Part shown: positions 60,181 through 64,000 of the stretch, one piece after another | Layout of the letters: every line of letters begins with the position of its first letter | Position numbering within the stretch: the stretch's first letter is position 1 | Assembly: GCA_905183005.1 (NCBI GenBank) | Contig: CAJJDO010000002.1 | Coordinates: 61,911-125,910, forward strand | DNA: 64,000 nucleotides | Direction: 5' to 3' | From: Paramecium pentaurelia | Taxonomy: Eukaryota; Ciliophora; Oligohymenophorea; Peniculida; Parameciidae | Notes under the pieces: generated by a model | Told to the model about the DNA's origin: nothing | Seen by the model: the letters and a program-made list of their open reading frames with translations, nothing else | The model's database searches: none | Made by a program: the position numbers and the translations under genes

Positions 60181-61598
60181 TCATAATAAGATATAGCTTT
60201 TTTTCTTGGTTAATATGTTGAATCTTGTAAATTATAGGTCTTCTTCAATTTATTTTCTTTCTCCAGTGTCTGGATCAATTTTTATTCTTATTTCTTCACA
60301 ATTATATGCAGCTGGTGTTAATTTTATAACAACATGAATTGGGATCTCTAATTGAAGAACTTCTGATATCTCATTTCTATGAAAATAAGCATAAAGAGAT
60401 CTTAAAATAGCCTAATGTCCTATAACTAATACAGGTTCTCTAGATCTTTCAATTTCATATATAATGGGTTCAATCCTACTAATCAAATCTAAATAAGACT
60501 CTCCTCTTGAATATCTGTAAGTTAATTTATTCACTTTTCTTTCCTATTCAAATTAATAATATAAAAATTACAGCAAAATCTTCAGGAAATTGAATTGCAA
60601 TTTAAGTATAAGTTAAGCCATCACAGATACCTACATTAATTTCATCTAAAGTCTTTAATTATAAATAGTTAATTTTAAGAATATTGCAAACAATATCAGC
60701 TGTATGAGTAGCTCTTTTCATTGTTGAAGTTAAACAATGAATTTGATCTCTTTATTCTTAATTTGGAAATTCTTCAAATAAAAATTTACCTAATTATTGT
60801 GAATATTAGATTCCTTATTATGATAAATCACAATCTCCACCTACTCTATTTTCTTAATTAAATATGCTTCCACCATGTCTAGTTAAATAAATTGGTCTTG
60901 GATATGTGTGAAGATTCATTAAGTATGAAATAATTTTTGATAACAAATATCCTTTTACTTTATGAATTTAAATCTTATAAATAAATATCAATATGATACA
61001 TCTTCCCCAATATTTATTAATTTAATAAATGATAATTTCTCATCTAAATCTATCTTTTGATAAACCTCTTCATACATTTTAATTCTTCCTAAAAAATCTT
61101 TTGTAGCCTCTTCAGGACTCATTGAAATATAATCTGGATTATTAAGTTTGGTTAATTTGATATTATTTTAAATTACTTCTACATCATCACAAATAGATTC
61201 TATCCATAGAGTTTAAACATTTTGGCATTATTATAATAACTAACATTAAACCATATTTCTTCTCTGTTTTGTTGTGTTTGTCCCATCAAAAATAGCAATT
61301 TCTCCATCACTATTTAAATAATTAATCAAATCATTCAATGCCATCGAAGCACATTCATTTCTTGCTTTAGTTGCCTAATTAATGCTCAATATACTTATTC
61401 ATTTTTTGAATCAAAAAAGTTCTTATCACATTCTGTCCCACAAATTTCTCTTCTATAATTTCCAATGTTGAAAACCTTACAATTATAACCTAACCAATTT
61501 AAATATCTATGTAGTTTCCTTGATATATAAGTCTTCCCTCTAGCTGGCAATCCTACCATACATATAGCTATTTTTTATTATTTATGACAATCTTACAT
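60181..61598 (-). CDS. 6-phosphofructo-2-kinase/fructose-2,6-bisphosphatase
   Basis: Bifunctional enzyme that sets fructose-2,6-bisphosphate and so glycolytic flux. Introns 61375-61394 (20 nt), 60974-60999 and 60544-60571 give 447 residues. Kinase half: Walker A MVGLPARGKTYISRKL, FNIGNYRRE, AIFDGTNTTKQRR and LWIESICDD. Phosphatase half, a histidine phosphatase: PIYLTRHGGSIFN, VGGDCDLSQQG, STMKRATHTAD, LDEINVGICDGLTY, YRYSRGESYLDL and VLVIGHQAILR. The catalytic His of RHG, the Glu of DEI and the second His of GHQ are present; the usual RHGE is RHGG. The regulatory N-terminal extension found in mammalian isoforms is absent. Confidence 0.95.
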
Positions 61599-61932
61599 TA
61601 TATAATTGATAATTTCAATTTATTAAATTCTTTAAGAGATAACTTAATACTTCGTCATTATTTATATTATTTTATCATTTTTTAATATCTAATTAATTTT
61701 ACAAATAATCTCTTTATTACTCATTTCCTATTGTCATATATACACTTTTCATAATCAACCCTTATGACTTTATATTAAAATTATACACATTTCAAATCAA
61801 GTATTATATTAAATACATTAGTTGAACCAATTCTAATATTCATTATCTAGTATGTAGCATTTCATAGCAAATTTGATAATGAGACAAAGTAATAAAGTTA
61901 GTAATTATATTTATTTATAATAATTAAATTTA

Positions 61933-62487
61933 TCAATGAAGTTTAAGATTTCTTATTTCTTGAAGTGGCTACTCTATTCCTCGTATTCTTGCTGTTAAAT
62001 TTAAATCTTTTGCCATTAATGTTACTCTTTTTGCATGAAAAGTACATTATACTGAATCTTCAAATAAATCAACCATATATTATTCAGTTAATGTTTATAG
62101 ACATTCTAAAGATTTACTAGAATATCTAAATTCTTTAAACCCAAGTTCATCTGATACCTTTATTCCTGTCTACCTTACAAATCTTTAAAATCCTGCTCGG
62201 CGGCAAACTAATACACTTGATGCTTATAGTTATCTAATTTCTTATAAGACTTTTGACATTGGTTTATTTCTCTTTTATAGTTTATCCCTTGCTTTTTATA
62301 CTTAAATTGCTGAAATTCTTTCTACTTTTTTTTTTTCAGATTTTTTGCTTCTTTCATTTGATTTTTCTGCAATTATACTTTTTTCATCTGAATCAAATAA
62401 TGAATGCATAAAGCTTGGCATTTTTTCATTATTGTCTACTTAAAAAGATTAATTATTATTCTCTTTAGTCGTCTTTTTATTAGCCAT
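61933..62487 (-). CDS. Centromeric-type histone H3 variant (CenH3-like)
   Basis: Intronless, 184 residues. The C-terminal 105 residues are an H3 fold: KPMSKVLQEIRQLQASS (alpha-N), AGFQRFVRQ (alpha-1), CLQTLTEQYMVDLFEDSVQCTFHAKRVTLMAKDLNLTARIRG (alpha-2, loop 2, alpha-3). Loop 1 is about five residues longer than in canonical H3 (QTGIKVSDELGFKEFRYSS), the classic centromeric-variant feature. The N-tail (about 75 residues, KKTTKENNNQ...) has none of the ARTKQTARKS sequence. An extra C-terminal extension IEQPLQEIRNLKLH is present. In Paramecium CenH3 loads on germline centromeres and is lost from the somatic nucleus, so this gene should be expressed at meiosis or mitosis of the micronucleus. Confidence 0.88.
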
Positions 62488-62664
62488 TCCCTTTTAACAA
62501 CTATTTAAAAAATAATATTAAAATTTTTAACAAATAAATCAATATCTACTCAGAAAGATAATTTCAGTTGAATAAATTAATGATTTCTTACTACATAAAA
62601 CAACAATAATAATGAAATAAATATTCTATTACATACTTATAATATATATTAATTTTTAATGAGA

Positions 62665-63821
62665 TCATTCAAATTATATGGCTTCTTTAGTTTATTAATG
62701 AAATTATTTCTTTTTTTTTAAATCTTGAACAGCCCATAGTATTTACAAATTAGTTATATAATAAGGTTTCAATCCCTTTCTAGTACAAGGATCAAAATAA
62801 CCATTTTTTTTTGTATGATTCTCAATAGCTAATCTTTCATAAGTTTATCCACTATCAACTAATATAGGATCACTAAAGCTTTCAAATGTGATTGGACAAG
62901 TTAAATAATCAGGAATATCATCCTCATGTTCATTTTATTATAAGTAAGTTTACTATTTTACAATCTTAGACCAAAGAAATTTAATAATATACTCTTTTTA
63001 TTACTCAGGTAATTATGAATTTTCAATATATTTTACTAAATTTAATTCATCTTCTGACTTTTTTAATAATTCAATGAAGATTTCAATTTTATTTTTCTCA
63101 TTGCTCAAATTTATAAATGATTACACTTATCTATTTATGGCTTCATATTCAACTAAAATATTTTTATAAAATATGTACTGAATTAAAGGATTTCTAATTA
63201 ATTTCTTAAGATTTATAATATCGATGCACTTGGCTTTTATTTTTAGAGTTCTACTATGGAAATGGCTTCTAAATATTTTGCTCTAAAATTATATTGATCT
63301 AATTATAAAGCTTAAATAGATAATTCATTGACTTCTTTCCAAAGTTTTAATTTCTTATAGCATAATGCTTTATTTGAATAAAGGACAGACATTTAATTAT
63401 TGTAATTCTTAATATTATAATTATTTGTATTACAATTGCCTTATCAAAAATTGCTATTGCTTTTTAGTATTCTCCTCTTTTATATAATTCATTTCCCTAT
63501 TCTTTATATTTGTCAGCTTTTTATAAGTTTTCTTCATTTTATAGAATATTTGTTTCATGTGTAAAAATACAATCTGAATCATTGCAATTCTTTTAACATT
63601 ATATGAACAACCTTTCATTTTCATGAACATCTAAACACAAATTAAAGTTTTAGCAATTTTTATTACATTTCTTAATATTGAAATCATAATACAATTTAAT
63701 GTTTTGCTTTTTCCAACTAAACCTTATAAAAGTACCCTTAATCAGAGGCATGCAAATTCTTACAATTTTAAATTTAACATTTATCATCAAATTCACATAT
63801 ACCTATTCTTTCATTATCCAT
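62665..63821 (-). CDS. Zinc-finger / TPR / U-box E3 ligase-like protein
   Basis: 360 residues, introns of 22, 26 and 26 nt. N-terminus: two cysteine-histidine clusters, CEFDDKCQIQNCKNLH and a second one ending CNDSDCIFTHE, which look like CCCH zinc fingers. Middle: TPR repeats starting ADKYKEQGNELYKRGEYQKAIAIFDKAI and VLYSNKALCYKKLKLWKEVNELSIQALQLD, as in CHIP/STUB1 co-chaperones. C-terminus: U-box, DYLTCPITFESFSDPILVDSGQTYERLAIENH...FDPCTRKGLKPYYITNLQILWAVQDL. This would couple chaperone or RNA clients to ubiquitin transfer. A CCCH plus TPR plus U-box order is not one I know from animals or yeast. Confidence 0.85.
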
Positions 63822-64000
63822 TCAATAATATTATTTATAATTTAATAGATATTATTAGAAATTTCTTTAATTTTCTTTATTGTTCTATTTGCAATCAAAA
63901 TATTAACAATTCTAATAATAAAGATAATTCGAAATCTTTAACTAATAACACATGATAAATAAATTTATAATTTATAATTATTCTATTTTTAGAGGAGTGA
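63822..64000. other. AT-rich sequence to the window edge
   Basis: About 180 bp upstream of the U-box gene. No supported gene; a short minus-strand frame ends after about 60 codons and shows no motif. Confidence 0.5.

Noticed and set aside
1..64000. Bacterial systems such as CRISPR arrays, operons or insertion sequences
   Set aside because: No regularly spaced repeats, transposase frames or ribosome-binding sites are seen; gene structure is plainly ciliate nuclear.

Overview
The window is macronuclear DNA of a Paramecium-type ciliate. TAA and TAG sit inside every recognisable gene where glutamine is expected, and only TGA ends genes. Introns are 20-31 nt, start GT (mostly GTA) and end AG (mostly TAG). 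Non-coding DNA is very AT-rich. Three genes encode trichocyst matrix proteins, which form the secretory crystals of Paramecium. The standard-code open frames are fragments, so I re-read both strands with the ciliate code and removed introns by hand. For every complete gene model the coding length after intron removal is an exact multiple of three. All names rest on my own motif recognition; no database search was run.

Layout. 1-2.5 kb: a cysteine-rich secreted protein, present twice as an exact tandem copy around a single N (probable assembly artefact). 2.9-9.9 kb: ribosomal protein SA, a small coiled-coil protein, an AGC kinase, a Pumilio protein, a hypothetical protein, an SF-assemblin and an NAA60-like acetyltransferase. 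10.5-17.8 kb: a C2HC-finger protein, NADP-isocitrate dehydrogenase, RNase P/MRP subunit POP5, a hotdog thioesterase, a Cdc20/Cdh1 APC/C activator and a long coiled-coil protein. 18.1-27.8 kb: a bromodomain-ET protein, a small hypothetical protein, a gene-poor stretch, a 1,242-residue protein with a catalytically altered HIBCH domain (candidate mitoribosomal mS47) and a TBC-like protein. 28.6-40 kb: a probable pseudogene, two trichocyst matrix genes, a Pro/Arg/Tyr-rich repeat protein, an MFS transporter, a 7TM receptor, UNC119, an acyl-CoA dehydrogenase and a hypothetical protein. 41-51.2 kb: a 2,961-residue IP3/ryanodine-receptor-type calcium channel whose 5' end is also duplicated around a single N. 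51.3-63.8 kb: a PX-pseudokinase, an amino-acid transporter, an importin-alpha, a CtIP/Sae2 homologue, a MORN protein, a third trichocyst matrix gene, PFKFB, a centromeric-type histone H3 and a zinc-finger/TPR/U-box protein.

The genes do not form operons. They are packed with 10-200 bp gaps, often head-to-head with 11-70 bp between start codons. Themes recur: trichocyst cargo together with a Ca2+-release channel of the family that triggers exocytosis; ciliary and cortical proteins (UNC119, SF-assemblin, MORN); and chromosome biology (CenH3-like histone, CtIP, Cdc20/Cdh1, bromodomain-ET), which in ciliates also bears on programmed genome rearrangement. Stretches without a confident gene are 9859-10494, 19502-21257, 27793-28580, 39881-41238 and 56616-57672.
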